Source: Cyanobium sp. Cruz CV13-4-11 (lineage in GTDB: Bacteria > Cyanobacteriota > Cyanobacteriia > PCC-6307 > Cyanobiaceae). From it: a DNA stretch of 64,000 nucleotides. The position numbers and the translations under genes are program-made. The notes under the pieces were generated by a model. It saw only the letters and a list, made by a program, of their open reading frames with translations, was not told the origin of the DNA and ran no database searches. Below are positions 18,888 through 26,933 of this stretch, one piece after another. The DNA lies in the NCBI RefSeq assembly GCF_024346055.1, contig NZ_JAGQCH010000014.1:1-64000 (forward strand), written 5' to 3'. Each line of letters starts with the position of its first letter. Position 1 is the first letter of the stretch.

Positions 18888-19421
18888 TTGGATGAGCCGC
18901 CCCAGATGAACCGCTATGACGCGCTGGCGGAACGGTGGCGGCTCCAGAGCACCAGAACCGACGAGCTCCAGGAATCCCTTCGCACCCACTCCTATCTGCT
19001 GCTCAACGAGCTGGCGACAGAGCTGGGGGTGGAGGCGAAAACCTGGAAGGAGCAGAAGAACCCCTTTCACCGCCGCTATGTGGAGTACCGGCTCTCGCCC
19101 TTCCCCGGCTCCGAAGGGGAGACACGGATCGACCGATACACCCCCAGGGGCGAACTGGAGTTCGCCATCGTCGTCACCTTTGACCACGGCGACGACCAGT
19201 TCCCGAAAACCCGTTTCCTGCTGCCCCTGGCCACCCGCATGTACCGGCAGCATCCCCAGTTCTGTCTGTGGGACCCCCTTCTGGCGGCGCCCCTGGAGGG
19301 CTTTCTCTGGGTGGCCACCCGAGCGGCCGTGATCCAGGACATCTTCACCCTGCTGGATCGGGAGCTGGCGATCGATCCCTTTGAGGGGCCGCCGACGCCC
19401 CCCAGGCTCGGCTGCCTCTAA
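18888..19421 (+). CDS. Conserved-looking cytoplasmic protein of unknown function
   Basis: I do not recognise this 177-aa soluble protein. It is mixed helix and strand (RYDALAERWRLQSTRTDELQES, HRRYVEYRLSPFPGSEGET, FAIVVTFDHGDDQFPKTRFLLPLATRMYRQHPQF, DPLLAAPLEGFLWVATRAAVIQDIF). A TTG at 18888 is preceded by GAGAGAGAGG five bases upstream, a better ribosome site than that of the in-frame ATG at 18906, so TTG is preferred. No operon partner is evident. Confidence 0.6.
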   Translation: MDEPPQMNRYDALAERWRLQSTRTDELQESLRTHSYLLLNELATELGVEAKTWKEQKNPFHRRYVEYRLSPFPGSEGETRIDRYTPRGELEFAIVVTFDHGDDQFPKTRFLLPLATRMYRQHPQFCLWDPLLAAPLEGFLWVATRAAVIQDIFTLLDRELAIDPFEGPPTPPRLGCL

Positions 19422-19448
19422 ATCGGCGGCGCAAAAACCCGCGGCCGT

Positions 19449-19640
19449 TCAGGCCAGCACCGGAAAGCAGCCCCGCAGGCCGCTGACGAGCATCTGGACG
19501 GCGATGGCACTCAGCAGCAGACCCATCACCGCACTGAGGGCCGCCTTCCCTTGCCAGGCCACAGGGGCATCGGCCACCACCAGGGGAATGGCGCCGGTGT
19601 GGTGCCGATCGGCCTGCCCCTGCTGGCGGGCCCCGGGGAC
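19449..19640. pseudogene. Two inverted fragments of a marC-type membrane protein gene
   Basis: On the minus strand, 19449-19559 encodes ALSAVMGLLLSAIAVQMLVSGLRGCFPVLA and a stop, which looks like the C-terminal end of MarC/NAAT-family membrane proteins. On the plus strand, about 19586-19640 encodes NGAGVVPIGLPLLAGPG, the central VVPLxxPLLAGPG motif of the same family. In an intact gene both parts lie on one strand about 80 codons apart. The pieces now adjoin tail to tail, so the gene has suffered an inversion and deletion. Confidence 0.5.
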
Positions 19641-19778
19641 ACCGGGAAATCGATGACCATCATCGGAGCGATGGGCACACCGGCACGCCGGACACATCCG
19701 GTCATCACCCCGTGGCCCCGGCCCCATTGCGCCGCTGACAAGCGCCGATTGACTGGCGGGGCCCTCCACGCTCGACCC

Positions 19779-20396
19779 ATGACCGTCACTCGAGCCCGGC
19801 TTCGACTCCGAGCCGGCCAGGCCACTCCGTTGCTCCTGGCCCTGCTGCTTCCCGCCCCGGCGACGTCCACCACCTACCAGGCCCTCTGCGGCAACAACCC
19901 CTGCAGCATCAACCTCGACGCCAACGGCATCGGCGAAAGGAACAGCTTCATCCCCATCGGCCGGATCGCCCGCTGGTACGCCGGCGGCCAGGAGACCTAC
20001 GACAGCACCAACGGCACCGTGGGAGCTGTGGGTGGCGGCACCGCCGGGGCCATCGCCGGTGGCCTGCTGCTGGGCCCGATCGGCCTGGTGGGAGGCATGG
20101 TGGGCGGGGCCCTGGCTGGATCGAAGGCCGGCAAGACCGCCGATCTCCACTTCTCCGTGGTGGGCTACGACAGCGCCGGCGACAAGACAACGCTCAATTT
20201 CCGCTTCGTGAACCCCAGGCCTGCCAACCAGCTGAAGCAGGAACTGGCGGTGCTGACAGGCCTGGCCCTGGGTGAAACCCCCTCCCTCGCCGAACTGCAA
20301 CGCCAACGGGATGGCCTGCCCCAGCGCCTCGGCAGTGGCCCGTCACCCCAGTCGATTCCCACCCAGTCCTACGGAGCCCCCTCCCGTTACCGCTGA
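19779..20396 (+). CDS. Secreted or envelope protein with glycine-zipper segment
   Basis: The roughly 205-aa product has a signal peptide (LRAGQATPLLLALLLPAPATST), a short Cys pair (CGNNPC), a glycine-zipper helix pair (GTVGAVGGGTAGAIAGGLLLGPIGLVGGMVGGALAGSKAG) and a beta-like region (DLHFSVVGYDSAGDKTTLNFRFVN). Glycine zippers of this sort insert into or pack within membranes. No function can be assigned. The gene converges on the acyltransferase gene with a 10-base overlap. Confidence 0.6.
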   Translation: MTVTRARLRLRAGQATPLLLALLLPAPATSTTYQALCGNNPCSINLDANGIGERNSFIPIGRIARWYAGGQETYDSTNGTVGAVGGGTAGAIAGGLLLGPIGLVGGMVGGALAGSKAGKTADLHFSVVGYDSAGDKTTLNFRFVNPRPANQLKQELAVLTGLALGETPSLAELQRQRDGLPQRLGSGPSPQSIPTQSYGAPSRYR

Positions 20397-21253
20397 GCCT
20401 CGACCGCCAACCGGTCCAGCGCCTGCTGCATGGTGTCGGTCACCCGCTGGTAGCACTGCTGCACATAGGCCCGGTCGCGGCTGGCGGCATAGCCGCTGCG
20501 CTCGAAGCGGATCGGCGGGCACACCCGCGTGCGGATCCGCACCGGCAGGGGCAGGTTGAGCAGCGGTCCCAGGGCCAGCCCCCAGGGGAGGCCCAGGTAG
20601 AGGGGCATCACCTCCGGGTCGATGCCGAACAACCATGGCATCCCCCGCTCGTGCAGCGCCCGGAACTGGGGATAGAAGTCTTCGAGCACCACCAGGGTGT
20701 CGTGGGCCCCCCAGGAGATCAGGGGAACGATCGGCAGCCCCTGCCAGATCGCCAGACGCAGGAAGCCGGTGCGACCGGCGAAGTGGATGCGGCCCCGGTC
20801 CCGGTGGGGACGGAAGGTGTCCTGACCGCCGCCGGGATACACCAGCAGGCTGTTCCCCTCCTCCAGGGCCGCCAGGGCCAGGCGAGGGTGGTACGGGATG
20901 GCGCCGGTGCGGGAGGCCAGATCCGCCAGCGGCGGGTAGCCCAGCCAGACCTTCGGGTGCGCCAGCCCCAGCACCGGGCGCTCCAGGCCGAAGCGGCGGA
21001 ACCAGTCGTACATGACCATGTGCATGTCGGGGGCCGCCAGCCCGCCGTTGTGGGTCCCCACGAACAGCACCGGATCGGCGTCGGGGATGTGCTCCCAGCC
21101 ATCGGAGACAACGCGGAAGTAATGGTGGTAGAGCCAACCCCAGAAGGGCATCAGACGCTGGATCAACTGCGGATCCCGGCGTTGCCAGCGTTGCAGCGCG
21201 GCCTGGCGGGACACGGGCATGGGGGAGAGGGACGTGGACTGGAGTCTGGCCAC
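20387..21253 (-). CDS. Lysophospholipid acyltransferase-family protein
   Basis: The 288-aa protein belongs to the glycerol-phosphate acyltransferase superfamily. PVLFVGTHNGGLAAPDMHM is the acceptor-site block, SRTGAIPYHPRLALAALEEGNSLLVYPGGGQDTFRP holds the YPGG substrate motif, and GLPIVPLISWGAHDTLVVL is block IV. It probably transfers acyl groups to a lipid at the membrane face; diacylglycerol or lysophospholipid acceptors are both possible. ATG 21220 is an alternative start. Confidence 0.75.
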   Translation of the reverse strand: MARLQSTSLSPMPVSRQAALQRWQRRDPQLIQRLMPFWGWLYHHYFRVVSDGWEHIPDADPVLFVGTHNGGLAAPDMHMVMYDWFRRFGLERPVLGLAHPKVWLGYPPLADLASRTGAIPYHPRLALAALEEGNSLLVYPGGGQDTFRPHRDRGRIHFAGRTGFLRLAIWQGLPIVPLISWGAHDTLVVLEDFYPQFRALHERGMPWLFGIDPEVMPLYLGLPWGLALGPLLNLPLPVRIRTRVCPPIRFERSGYAASRDRAYVQQCYQRVTDTMQQALDRLAVEAQR

Positions 21254-21297
21254 CGGACGGGCCCGACCAGCAGGCTGCCCTTTCTAGGCTCAACCCC

Positions 21298-21723
21298 ATG
21301 GCCGAACTCACCCTGCTGTTCGATGGCGCCTGTCCCCTGTGTGTGCGGGAGGTGAAGACCCTGCGCCGCCGCGATGCAGAGCAGGGCCGCCTGGCCTTCG
21401 TGGATGTGGATGACCCCGCCTACGACCCGGCGCACCATGGCGGTATCACCTATGCCGACGCCATGGGGCGCATGCACGCCCTGCGCGCCGACGGAAGCGT
21501 GATCCGGGATGTGGAAGTGTTCCGCCAGGCCTACGAACTCGTGGGGCTCGGTTGGCTCTACGCCCCCACCCGCTGGCCCCTGCTGCGGCCGCTGGTGAAC
21601 GCCCTCTACGGACTCTGGGCCCGCTGGCGGCTGGCGATCACCGGCCGGCCCGGGCTGGAGACACTCTGCCGCGATCGTTGCTCTGCAACACCCGTCGCTG
21701 CCGGCGCCACCCTTCAGCCCTGA
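21298..21723 (+). CDS. DCC-family (DUF393) thiol-disulfide oxidoreductase-like protein
   Basis: The 141-aa protein opens with LTLLFDGACPLCVREVKTLRRRD, the DxxCPxC signature of the DCC family, followed by AFVDVDDPAYDP, a GRMHALRADGSVIRDVEVFRQAYELVGLGW segment and a C-terminal amphipathic helix. The fold is thioredoxin-like and a redox role is usually inferred. A second member of the same family is at 37316-37750 in this window. Confidence 0.8.
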   Translation: MAELTLLFDGACPLCVREVKTLRRRDAEQGRLAFVDVDDPAYDPAHHGGITYADAMGRMHALRADGSVIRDVEVFRQAYELVGLGWLYAPTRWPLLRPLVNALYGLWARWRLAITGRPGLETLCRDRCSATPVAAGATLQP

Positions 21724-21819
21724 GCCGCCCAGGGACATCCCTTCCGTTGCCCCTGGAGCGCCAGACCATCGGCCTGCTTCGCCAGGCTGGCTCGACGCGA
21801 GCTGGAAAAGGGGAAGCAG

Positions 21820-21858
21820 AAAAAACCGGTGCGGCCCCCCAGAAGATGACCGCACCGG
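21820..21858 (-). terminator. Rho-independent terminator
   Basis: A perfect 9-bp inverted repeat, CCGGTGCGG (21826-21834) and CCGCACCGG (21850-21858), is followed on the minus strand by six T residues (A run at 21820-21825). It lies about 95 bases downstream of the DUF6671-type gene that ends at 21954 and would end its transcript. The rest of the gap between 21724 and 21953 shows nothing else. Confidence 0.8.
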
Positions 21859-21953
21859 AAGAGGATTCCAGGAGACTTCGAACTTAGGAGCTGCCTCAGG
21901 GGAGACGGCGTCAACCGGACACCCCATGGGGTAGTGGCCACGACCGGAGCCCC

Positions 21954-22904
21954 TCAGGGGTTGCAGCGCGGACAGTCACCGGGATCCGCCGTGCGCCTGC
22001 CATCCCGTCGGGGCCGCTCCTGCCGGTGGTCGCAGGCCACGCACTCCCGCACGTCCGCCCGGAGTCGCGGCGTCGGCAGACCGCACCACCCGCACGGCAG
22101 CCCGGCCAGTCCCTCCCCTGGCCCCCAGCCCGGCGCCGCGCACTCAGGACACCGACGGGCGATCCGTCGCACCAGCCGGAACGCCAGGGTCCGGATCACC
22201 CCCAGGCGCGTGGGGTTGCAGTGGGCGCGCATGTCGGTCTCGAGGCGGGCACGCCCATCGATGGAGGCCCCGGCGCAGCGACCCAGCGCTTCAGCCAGCG
22301 CCCTTGCCGTCCGGACTCCCTTGATCACCGGAGCCTCCCCGGAGGCGTCCCCTAGGTGAGGACGGACGATCAGCCCATGGGAGGGGAAACCCACCCGCCG
22401 CAGCCAGGCCTCGATGTCGTCCCCTGGCGACACCACCCGGTGTTCGAAGTTGGTGCGGTTGGCGAGCAGGCTGTCGGCGATCACCAGGCCCGCCCGTCGG
22501 TCCACGAAGGTGAGCCATTCCTGGTTCACCGCCAGCCAGGGAAAGCTGGGGTGGGGACCGAAACTGCCCTCGCTGGGCAGACCGAGATCCAGACCGGTGT
22601 GGTCCATGCCGGCTTCCGCCTTCTGCCGGCAGGTCTGTCTGGCATCGGCAGGACGGGAACGTTCGCCGGAAAAGGTGCCCAGCTGATCCGTATCGAAACC
22701 TGTGGCTACGACGACAGTGAGGTCGAGGCCCCGATGGAAGGGACGCGCCAGCGCCCTCTCCTTGCCATGGCAGGTGGCCAGGCTCACCCGACGGCCGCCA
22801 TAGGGGTCCAGCGCGTTGGAGACGGGTGGCACGATCACCGGCGGTGAGAGAACAAGAGCCAGGCGGGCAATCCGATCACCGGGGCTTATCGGCTGGATTG
22901 GCAA
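21954..22904 (-). CDS. DUF6671-family protein with C-terminal zinc ribbons
   Basis: The roughly 316-aa protein has GKERALARPFHRGLDLTVVVATGFDTDQLGTFSGE, then a FGPHPSFPWLAVNQEWLTFVD block, which I associate with the DUF6671 family. The C-terminus carries several CxxC pairs (CPEC, CGWC, CVAC, CPRC), consistent with two zinc ribbons. No catalytic activity is known to me. A terminator follows downstream. The exact start is uncertain; ATG 22904 lies close to the duplicated upstream element of the divergent regulator gene. Confidence 0.65.
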   Translation of the reverse strand: MPIQPISPGDRIARLALVLSPPVIVPPVSNALDPYGGRRVSLATCHGKERALARPFHRGLDLTVVVATGFDTDQLGTFSGERSRPADARQTCRQKAEAGMDHTGLDLGLPSEGSFGPHPSFPWLAVNQEWLTFVDRRAGLVIADSLLANRTNFEHRVVSPGDDIEAWLRRVGFPSHGLIVRPHLGDASGEAPVIKGVRTARALAEALGRCAGASIDGRARLETDMRAHCNPTRLGVIRTLAFRLVRRIARRCPECAAPGWGPGEGLAGLPCGWCGLPTPRLRADVRECVACDHRQERPRRDGRRTADPGDCPRCNP

Positions 22905-22961
22905 TCCTGCGTTGAGCTAGCACCCAACAGCCGAATCCAGTCATTAATGTTCCCGGACTCC
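22886..22961 (+). promoter_or_regulatory. Duplicated upstream element, copy A
   Basis: This 76-base stretch aligns without gaps to 24298-24373, with 20 mismatches by eye (about 74% identity). The best conserved blocks are GATTGGCAA, AGCACCCAACA and CCGGACTCC. In this copy the first block is part of a perfect palindrome, GGATTG-G-CAATCC. It lies 118 bases before the ATG of the Crp-type regulator, while the second copy precedes the binding-protein gene. It is probably an operator/promoter unit common to both. Confidence 0.65.
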
Positions 22962-23078
22962 GACAAGGGCCTTTCCACGGGAGGTTCGGGCACCCCTGAC
23001 AACAAAAAGTTCCAGGCCAGTTTTCAGCAGCATCCACCCCCGCCCGCAGGAGTCTCCAGCCATGCCATCCGCCGTGAC

Positions 23079-23747
23079 ATGACCCTCGCCATGCCTGCCC
23101 GACCGCTGCGCCTGACTCTGCGGGCCGACGATCATCTGCCGGCCGACCTGAGCTGGCAGATCGACGATGGCTACATCCGTGCGAACACCTGGAATGAGGA
23201 GGGGGAGTCCATCACCCTTGGCATCTGGGGCCCTGGCGACCTGATCACTCCCACCGGTTGCAGGGTGACGCCCTACGAACTCATCTGCCTCACCAAGGTG
23301 GCGGTGGTCGAGTTCGAACCCAGCGAAAGCGAAACCCTGGAATTCATGCGGGATCTGTTCACCCAGACCACCCAGTTGCTGCAAATCCACCGGGTCAGAC
23401 CTGCCGATTCACGACTGCTGCGCCTGCTGCACTGGATCGGCACCCGCTTCGGCCGGGTCAGCAGCAGCGGCACCACCCTCTCGCTGGAGGACATGAACCT
23501 CACCCACCGCCAGCTCGCCGAGATCGCCGGCATGACCAGGGTCACCGTGACCAAATCCCTGACCCGGTTCCGCAGCAAGGGTCAGGTCGTCAAGGTCAGC
23601 GAGGCCGATCTGCTCGTCCCTCGCGACGCCAGCCTGCCGACCCCAAGCGAAACCCCAGACCCCCTTCCCGTGGCCCCGTTCCGGTTCCCGAAAACCCTTC
23701 GCCATGAACCACCCGCCCACCGGAACGCCGGTTTCGACACTCCATGA
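23079..23747 (+). CDS. Crp/Fnr-family transcription regulator
   Basis: The roughly 222-aa protein has a short effector-domain part (WQIDDGYIRANTWNEEGESITLGIWGPGDLITP), a dimerisation helix and a winged helix-turn-helix DNA-binding domain (DMNLTHRQLAEIAGMTRVTVTKSLTRFRSKGQVVK). The effector domain lacks the cAMP-contact signature, so the signal is unknown. An ATG at 22947 is in frame but falls inside the duplicated DNA element whose other copy is non-coding, so I place the start at 23079 or 23091. Its 3' end overlaps psiE by 44 bases. The likely targets are its own promoter and the cmpABCD operon. Confidence 0.8.
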   Translation: MTLAMPARPLRLTLRADDHLPADLSWQIDDGYIRANTWNEEGESITLGIWGPGDLITPTGCRVTPYELICLTKVAVVEFEPSESETLEFMRDLFTQTTQLLQIHRVRPADSRLLRLLHWIGTRFGRVSSSGTTLSLEDMNLTHRQLAEIAGMTRVTVTKSLTRFRSKGQVVKVSEADLLVPRDASLPTPSETPDPLPVAPFRFPKTLRHEPPAHRNAGFDTP

Positions 23748-24213
23748 CGCCATCCCCTGGCATCAGCAGCTCCGCCGCAGCCAGATCGTCCAGTCCCTCG
23801 AGGCCGTCCAGGACCTGATTGCCATTTCCCTCTGCCTGGGGCTGTTCGGCGTGATGGTGCTCCAGCTGAAGCGAACCTTCTCGACCCTCTTCTCCACATC
23901 GGAATTTCACGAGGTCACGGCCGACAGCCTGTTCATCCTGATCCTGGTGGAGCTGTTCCGCCTGCTGATCATCTACCTCCAGGAACAACGGGTGTCGATC
24001 GGCGTGGCGGTGGAGATCGCCATCGTGTCGGTACTGCGGGAAGTGATCGTCCGCGGCGTGCTGGAGACGGACTGGCAACAGATTCTTGCGGTCTGCCTGT
24101 TTCTGATGACCATGGCCCTGCTGATGGTGGTGAGGGTGTGGCTGCCGCCCACCTTCGCCGGCTTCGACCCCGAAGCCCAGGTGTCGGCGCGGATGCGCCA
24201 GCATCAGGAATAG
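23704..24213 (+). CDS. PsiE-family membrane protein
   Basis: The 169-aa protein has four membrane segments (LIAISLCLGLFGVMVLQL, SLFILILVELFRLLIIYL, IGVAVEIAIVSVLREVIV, ILAVCLFLMTMALLMVV) with the conserved charged residues VELFRLL and REVIVRG of PsiE-type proteins. PsiE was named from phosphate starvation induction in E. coli, but its role is unclear. It is translationally tied to the Crp-type regulator by overlap and precedes the cmp operon. Here it may act as a membrane sensor partner; that is inference. Confidence 0.75.
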   Translation: MNHPPTGTPVSTLHDAIPWHQQLRRSQIVQSLEAVQDLIAISLCLGLFGVMVLQLKRTFSTLFSTSEFHEVTADSLFILILVELFRLLIIYLQEQRVSIGVAVEIAIVSVLREVIVRGVLETDWQQILAVCLFLMTMALLMVVRVWLPPTFAGFDPEAQVSARMRQHQE

Positions 24214-24297
24214 CTGAATCTCCGGCTCAATTTTCAGTGGTTGTTGTCCTGAATACCTGCCTCCAGAACCATGTATTCCTGGATGCATAAGTCAGGA

Positions 24298-24373
24298 TTA
24301 TTGAGACGATTGGCAAGTCTGCTTCAAGTCAGCACCCAACAATCGAGTTCAGCCACTAACGTTGCCGGACTCC
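24298..24373 (+). promoter_or_regulatory. Duplicated upstream element, copy B
   Basis: This is the second copy of the 76-base element at 22886-22961, in the same orientation, 180 bases upstream of the cmpA-type ATG. GATTGGCAA, AGCACCCAACA and CCGGACTCC are shared exactly. Near the 3' end, TAACGT (TAATGT in copy A) could be a -10 hexamer with no good -35 box, as expected for an activator-dependent promoter. The remainder of the 24214-24552 gap shows no gene. Confidence 0.65.
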
Positions 24374-24552
24374 AGATTCAGGACCGCGAACCACTGTTCA
24401 CCGTTCCGATCTGGGTTCACTTCCGTCCACCATCGTCTCAGCTCCCACGAGATAGTTCTGACCACTCCAATACCTCAAGGAGCTGTTCACCGAGCACCCC
24501 TTTCTTCTTCACTGGCCATCCCTTTTCTCCCCCCTGTTCCTCCCCGGACGCC

Positions 24553-25887
24553 ATGACCAGTCGCCGTCGCTTCATCACCCTGTTCGGAGGCACCTTCGGG
24601 ACCTCCCTGCTGCTTGCCGGATGCCTCGGCAATCCCCCCGACCGCAGCGGCTCCAGTGGCACCGCCCCCAAGCCTGATGCCGCCGCCGCCGCCAAGCTGG
24701 AGACCACCACGGTCAAGCTGGGTTATATCCCCATCCTCGAAGCCGCCCCGCTGGTGGTGGGGGTCCAGAAGGGCTTCTTCGCCAAGCACGGCCTCAAGGT
24801 GGAACTGGCCAAGCAGGCCAGCTGGCCCGCCGCCCGCGACAACGTGGTGCTCGGCTCCGCCGGCGGCGGCATCGATGGTGGCCAGTGGCAGTCGCCCATG
24901 CCCCATCTGATCACCGAGGGGATCATCACCGACGGCAAGAAGGTGCCCATGGTGGTGCTGGCCCAGCTGATCAGCCAGGCCAACGGCATCGCCATCTCCA
25001 ACAGCCTCAAGGCCGAGAATCTCGGCCTCGATCTGTCCCGGAGTGTGGACGTCTTCAAGCGATTCCCGGAAAAGCAGGGCCGCAAGTTCCGTGCCGCCTA
25101 CACCTTCCCCAACGCCAACCAAGACCTCTGGATCCGCTATTGGCTGGCGGCCGGGGGTATCGATCCCGACAAGGACATCGAACTGCTGACCGTGCCCTCC
25201 ACCGAAACCCTCCAGGGGATGCGCAACGGCACCATGGAGGCGTTCAGCACCGGCGATCCCTGGCCGTTCCGGATCGTCACCGATGACATCGGCTACCTGG
25301 CCGCCCTCACCGCCCAGATGTGGCCGGCCCACCCGGAGGAGTTCCTGGGGATGCGCGCCGACTGGGTCGATAAGAATCCCAAGGCGGCGGTGGCGCTGGT
25401 GAAGGGCCTGATCGAGGCCCAGCAATGGGCCGACAAGCCCGAGAACCGCAGCGAGGTGGCCAAGCTGATCAGCTCCCGCGCCTATTTCAACACTCCCATG
25501 GAGGTGCTGGAGCCTGCCCTCAAGGGCCAGTACCTGCTGGGCGCCGATCGGAAACCCGTGAAGGATCCGAAGCTGGGTCCGATCTACTGGATGAGTGATC
25601 GGGGTGTGATTTCCTATCCCTATAAGAGCCTGAGTCTGTGGTTCCTGGTGGAATCCCTGCGCTGGAACATGCACCCAGGCAAGCTCACCACGATCGAGCA
25701 GGCCAGGGCCCTCGTCGACAAGGTCAACCGGGAGGATATCTGGCGTCAGGCCGCCACCGAACTGGGGCTGCCCACCAAGGACATCCCCACCGGTTCGTCC
25801 CGCGGCAAGGAGACCTTCTTCGACGGCATCGTCTTCGATCCGGAGAATCCCCAGAGCTATCTCAACAGCCTCAAGATCAAGCGCTGA
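24553..25887 (+). CDS. cmpA: Bicarbonate/nitrate ABC transporter binding protein (CmpA/NrtA type)
   Basis: The 444-aa lipoprotein has a Tat-like signal ([23 protein letters not shown]) and the cyanobacterial NrtA/CmpA domain: [89 protein letters not shown] and [16 protein letters not shown]. At the position where nitrate-binding NrtA has His (THD), this protein has Gln (NQD), as I recall for bicarbonate-binding CmpA, so bicarbonate is favoured. No nitrate reductase genes adjoin. The protein sits in the periplasm, tethered to the membrane, and delivers ligand to the permease at 25934. Confidence 0.75.
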   Translation: MTSRRRFITLFGGTFGTSLLLAGCLGNPPDRSGSSGTAPKPDAAAAAKLETTTVKLGYIPILEAAPLVVGVQKGFFAKHGLKVELAKQASWPAARDNVVLGSAGGGIDGGQWQSPMPHLITEGIITDGKKVPMVVLAQLISQANGIAISNSLKAENLGLDLSRSVDVFKRFPEKQGRKFRAAYTFPNANQDLWIRYWLAAGGIDPDKDIELLTVPSTETLQGMRNGTMEAFSTGDPWPFRIVTDDIGYLAALTAQMWPAHPEEFLGMRADWVDKNPKAAVALVKGLIEAQQWADKPENRSEVAKLISSRAYFNTPMEVLEPALKGQYLLGADRKPVKDPKLGPIYWMSDRGVISYPYKSLSLWFLVESLRWNMHPGKLTTIEQARALVDKVNREDIWRQAATELGLPTKDIPTGSSRGKETFFDGIVFDPENPQSYLNSLKIKR

Positions 25888-25933
25888 AGCGCAAGCCCCC
25901 GAGTCCCCCCTCCGCCCCGTACCCACTCCTTCC

Positions 25934-26767
25934 ATGACGATCACACCTCAGGCACCAACCTCCTCGCCATCCGGCCCCCTGCTCTGGTGGAAACGCCACA
26001 GCAAGGTCATCGTTCCGCCGATTCTTGGCATCTTCGGCTTTCTGCTGGCCTGGCAACTGAGTGCCAGCCTGGGCCTCACCCGGCTTCCCGGTCCCCTGAG
26101 CCTGTTCACCGAAGAGCGCACCCGCGACCTGCTTCTGTATCCCTTCTATGACCGGGGCGGCCTCGACAAGGGGCTCTTCTGGCAGACGATGGCGAGCCTG
26201 GGCCGGGTCGCCCAGGGTTACTTCCTCGCCGCCGTGGTGGGGATCGGCGCCGGCATCGCCGTGGGCCTCAACAAGACCCTCAACCGGGCCTTCGATCCGC
26301 TCTTCCAGTTCCTGCGCATGGTGGCGCCCCTGGCCTGGGTGCCGATCGCCCTGGTGATCTTCCAGAAGAACCAGCCGGCCGCCATCTTCGTGATCTTCAT
26401 CACGGCGGTGTGGCCGATCCTGATCAACACCGCTGAAGGGGTGCGACAGATCCCCCAGGACTATCACAACGTGGCCCTGGTGCTGCAGATGTCGAAGAAG
26501 ACCTTCTTCACCAAGGTGCTGATTCCTTCGGCACTTCCCTACATCTTCACGGGCCTGCGCATCTCCATCGGCCTGGCCTGGCTGGCCATCATCGCTGCCG
26601 AGATCGTGATGAGCGGCATCGTCGGCATCGGCTTCTTCATCTGGGATGCCTATCAGCAGAACTACGTCAGCGACATCCTGCTTGCCGTGCTCTGGATCGG
26701 TGGCATCGGCCTGCTGCTGGATCGCCTGATGGCCTGGATCCAGTCGCGCATCTCCCCCGGTCAGTGA
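25934..26767 (+). CDS. cmpB: ABC transporter permease (CmpB/NrtB type)
   Basis: This 277-aa inner-membrane protein has about six hydrophobic segments and the permease EAA loop for ATPase contact (LMSKKTFFTKVLIPSALPYIFTGLRISIGLAW; the loop begins ALVLQMSKKTFF). The AEIVMSGIVGIGFFIWDAYQQNY tail is typical of NrtB/CmpB. It forms the channel for anion uptake as a homodimer. It begins 46 bases after the binding-protein gene and is followed after 10 bases by a small membrane-peptide gene. Confidence 0.88.
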   Translation: MTITPQAPTSSPSGPLLWWKRHSKVIVPPILGIFGFLLAWQLSASLGLTRLPGPLSLFTEERTRDLLLYPFYDRGGLDKGLFWQTMASLGRVAQGYFLAAVVGIGAGIAVGLNKTLNRAFDPLFQFLRMVAPLAWVPIALVIFQKNQPAAIFVIFITAVWPILINTAEGVRQIPQDYHNVALVLQMSKKTFFTKVLIPSALPYIFTGLRISIGLAWLAIIAAEIVMSGIVGIGFFIWDAYQQNYVSDILLAVLWIGGIGLLLDRLMAWIQSRISPGQ

Positions 26768-26777
26768 GACAGCAGCC

Positions 26778-26927
26778 ATGAACCTGCCCACTGCCCTCAA
26801 GTCCTTTGGATGGCTCGAAGCCTGGATGAGCGAAAAGAAGAACGTGATCCGCTTCCTGCTGGGCCGCCTCCTGCTCATGACCGCCATGGTCCTGGCCTTC
26901 TGTGTCCTCCACCTTCCCCAAACGTGA
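26778..26927 (+). CDS. Small membrane peptide of 49 aa inside the transporter operon
   Basis: An uninterrupted ATG-to-TGA frame encodes MNLPTALKSFGWLEAWMSEK, then KNVIRFLLGRLLLMTAMVLA and FCVLHLPQT: an amphipathic head and one transmembrane helix. It fits exactly between permease (10-base gap) and ATPase (6-base gap), with no room for other function, so it is probably translated. I do not know a named counterpart. It may be a small accessory subunit of the transporter. Confidence 0.6.
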   Translation: MNLPTALKSFGWLEAWMSEKKNVIRFLLGRLLLMTAMVLAFCVLHLPQT

Positions 26928-26933
26928 TCCGCC

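Noticed and set aside
22947-23078. ATG at 22947 as start of the Crp-type regulator
   Set aside because: The ATG lies inside the duplicated 76-bp element; its second copy has ACG there and is non-coding. The first 44 residues it would add look unlike the family.
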